From positions 1 to 7,024 of the forward strand of contig JAUWTC010000134.1 of assembly GCA_030609785.1 (NCBI GenBank): 7,024 nucleotides of DNA, in the 5' to 3' direction. This document shows positions 6,227-7,024 of the stretch, piece after piece. This DNA comes from Holophagae bacterium (GTDB lineage Bacteria > Acidobacteriota > Thermoanaerobaculia > Thermoanaerobaculales > Sulfomarinibacteraceae). Each line of letters opens with the position of its first letter. Positions within the stretch are counted from its first letter, which is position 1. The position numbers and the translations under genes are program-made. The notes below the pieces were generated by a model. The model was not told the DNA's origin and ran no database searches. It saw nothing but the letters and a program-made list of their open reading frames with translations.

Positions 6227-6748
6227 GTGTCGATAAGCCTTTCCAACGTTGATGAACGCCCGATCACCTTTGCCGAAGAGGTGGTGTTGGCGGTCGACAA
6301 GCTGGATTCCGACCAGGTGGCCGGTCCAATGACTGTGCGCCTTGAGGGTCGGGTCTTGCCGATGGACGGTGGATATTTGGTCGATGGGTCGATGGAGGCC
6401 GAAGGCTTGCTGGTGTGCGCCCGCTGCCTGGTGCCGGTTCCCTGGAAAGGGAGCGATCGGTTCTCGGTTGAGTTGCGCCACCCGCTCGATGCTGCTCACG
6501 AGGAGATCGAATTGGGCGAGGGTGATCTGGACGTGGTGTTTATCACCGATGACCAGGTGGATGTCGTTAGGCTGGCGGCAGAGCAGGTGATGCTCAATCT
6601 GCCGATGCGAATTTTGTGTCAACCGGAATGTGCCGGTTTGTGTCCGCGGTGCGGCGCCAATAAAAACCAGGAAGAGAGTTGCCGATGCGAGCCTGAAGTG
6701 GACCCCCGATGGGAGGCGCTTCGCGGGCTCGAAGGGCAACCGTCCTGA
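6227..6748 (+). CDS. yceD: YceD / DUF177 family protein
   Basis: This 173-residue protein has the typical DUF177 layout. An N-terminal beta-rich domain carries CARC (C64, C67) in the LVCARCLVPVPW motif. The C-terminal cysteine-rich segment has CQPECAGLCPRCGANKN (131-147, with C131, C135, C139 and C142), then CRC (152-154) and DPRWEALRGL (159-168), the usual family ending. YceD is linked to accumulation of large-subunit rRNA and is encoded next to rpmF in most bacteria. I chose GTG 6227 because GGGGAG at 6216-6221 sits at good spacing, because it gives the family's usual length, and because the longer in-frame GTG at 6167 lies upstream of the promoter. ATG of rpmF follows after 25 bases, so the two are cotranscribed. 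The metal-binding capacity of the cysteines is inference. Confidence 0.92.
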   Translation: MSISLSNVDERPITFAEEVVLAVDKLDSDQVAGPMTVRLEGRVLPMDGGYLVDGSMEAEGLLVCARCLVPVPWKGSDRFSVELRHPLDAAHEEIELGEGDLDVVFITDDQVDVVRLAAEQVMLNLPMRILCQPECAGLCPRCGANKNQEESCRCEPEVDPRWEALRGLEGQPS

Positions 6749-6773
6749 CTCGTTGAAGAGAACGGAGTAGATC

Positions 6774-6959
6774 ATGGCAAATCCAAAGAGAAAAATCTCT
6801 CGAACCCGGCGTGATAAGCGACGCGCTCACCACGCGTTGACCCCGGCAGGCTCCAGCCTGTGTACGGAGTGCTTTGAGCCAAAGTTGCCCCATCGCGTGT
6901 GTCCGCATTGTGGTCACTACAAGGGGCGCGCAGTGATCGAGGTTCAGGAACTCGACTGA
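6774..6959 (+). CDS. rpmF: 50S ribosomal protein L32 (bL32)
   Basis: This 61-residue protein is a clear bL32. It has the [20 protein letters not shown] basic start, which binds 23S rRNA, and a zinc-ribbon with two CxxC pairs (C30-TE-C33 and C43-PH-C46), so it is the zinc-containing C+ form. The length is normal for the family. The ribosome-binding site GGAG (6764-6767) stands six bases before the ATG. The yceD-rpmF order is conserved across bacteria and is commonly followed by plsX and fabH; the window stops about where plsX would begin. Expression is expected to come from the promoter before yceD. Confidence 0.97.
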   Translation: MANPKRKISRTRRDKRRAHHALTPAGSSLCTECFEPKLPHRVCPHCGHYKGRAVIEVQELD

Positions 6960-6961
6960 GT

Positions 6962-6990
6962 TTGACCGGGTTGCATCGAACCTGGATAGC
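6962..6990 (+). promoter_or_regulatory. Weak promoter-like pair downstream of rpmF
   Basis: TTGACC (6962-6967) and GATAGC (6985-6990) are spaced by 17 bases and could be a -35/-10 pair serving a gene that starts at the window's edge. The -35 is good and the -10 poor, so this is only a candidate. Confidence 0.25.
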
Positions 6991-7011
6991 GGCCGGGCCT
7001 CTGTGTGAGGC

Positions 7012-7024
7012 GAGGTGAGCGTGA
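7012..7024 (+). other. Possible start of the next gene (plsX expected)
   Basis: GAGG (7012-7015) lies five bases before a GTG at 7021-7023, a workable ribosome-binding site and start. Another GTG is at 7015. In many bacteria plsX follows rpmF, so this may be its first codon, but only one codon is visible and the identity is inferred purely from gene order. Confidence 0.25.

Noticed and set aside
1..7024. CRISPR array, tRNA/rRNA genes, transposase or phage genes
   Set aside because: No regularly spaced direct repeats, no cloverleaf or rRNA-like stretches, and no reading frame with recognisable mobile-element motifs were seen on either strand.

Overview
The window is a gene-dense, GC-rich stretch of bacterial chromosome. 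All supported genes are on the + strand, GTG starts are common, and no tRNA, rRNA, CRISPR array or transposase gene is visible. The gene set (ECF sigma/anti-sigma pair, beta-helix membrane protein, SSS symporter, SGNH-TPR protein, yceD-rpmF) suggests a free-living environmental bacterium. GC content and the SGNH-TPR family recall Acidobacteriota, Myxococcota or Planctomycetota-like lineages, but the sequence alone does not fix the phylum.

Region 1 (1-1790) is an apparent operon: the 3' part of an ECF-type sigma factor, a zinc-finger anti-sigma factor with several membrane segments, and, overlapping it by 19 bases, an exported or membrane protein with a short bactofilin-like beta-helix segment followed by about five hydrophobic helices. 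The third protein is probably a partner or target of the envelope-sensing sigma/anti-sigma pair.

Region 2 (1800-3970) is a two-gene transport module. A 144-residue four-helix membrane protein overlaps, through ATGA, a 508-residue sodium:solute symporter. The module is bracketed by two inverted, diverged copies of an unrecognised element of about 104 bp. Each copy has a small hairpin next to a long hairpin with 22-nt arms and a 32-nt loop. The two copies differ by a compensatory base-pair change, so the fold seems to be conserved. A third, partial copy of the small hairpin lies at 4011-4029. This repeat is the most unusual signal in the window.

Region 3 (4133-6148) encodes a 671-residue membrane-anchored SGNH/GDSL-type hydrolase with an inserted TPR-like helical segment and a C-terminal TPR array. 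Its GTG start has no clear Shine-Dalgarno sequence.

Region 4 (6180-7024) holds yceD (DUF177) and rpmF (ribosomal protein bL32), a widely conserved pair. It is preceded by a good extended -10 promoter and a palindrome that overlaps both the predicted transcription start and the ribosome-binding site. The window ends where plsX would normally begin, and a plausible GTG start lies at the very edge.
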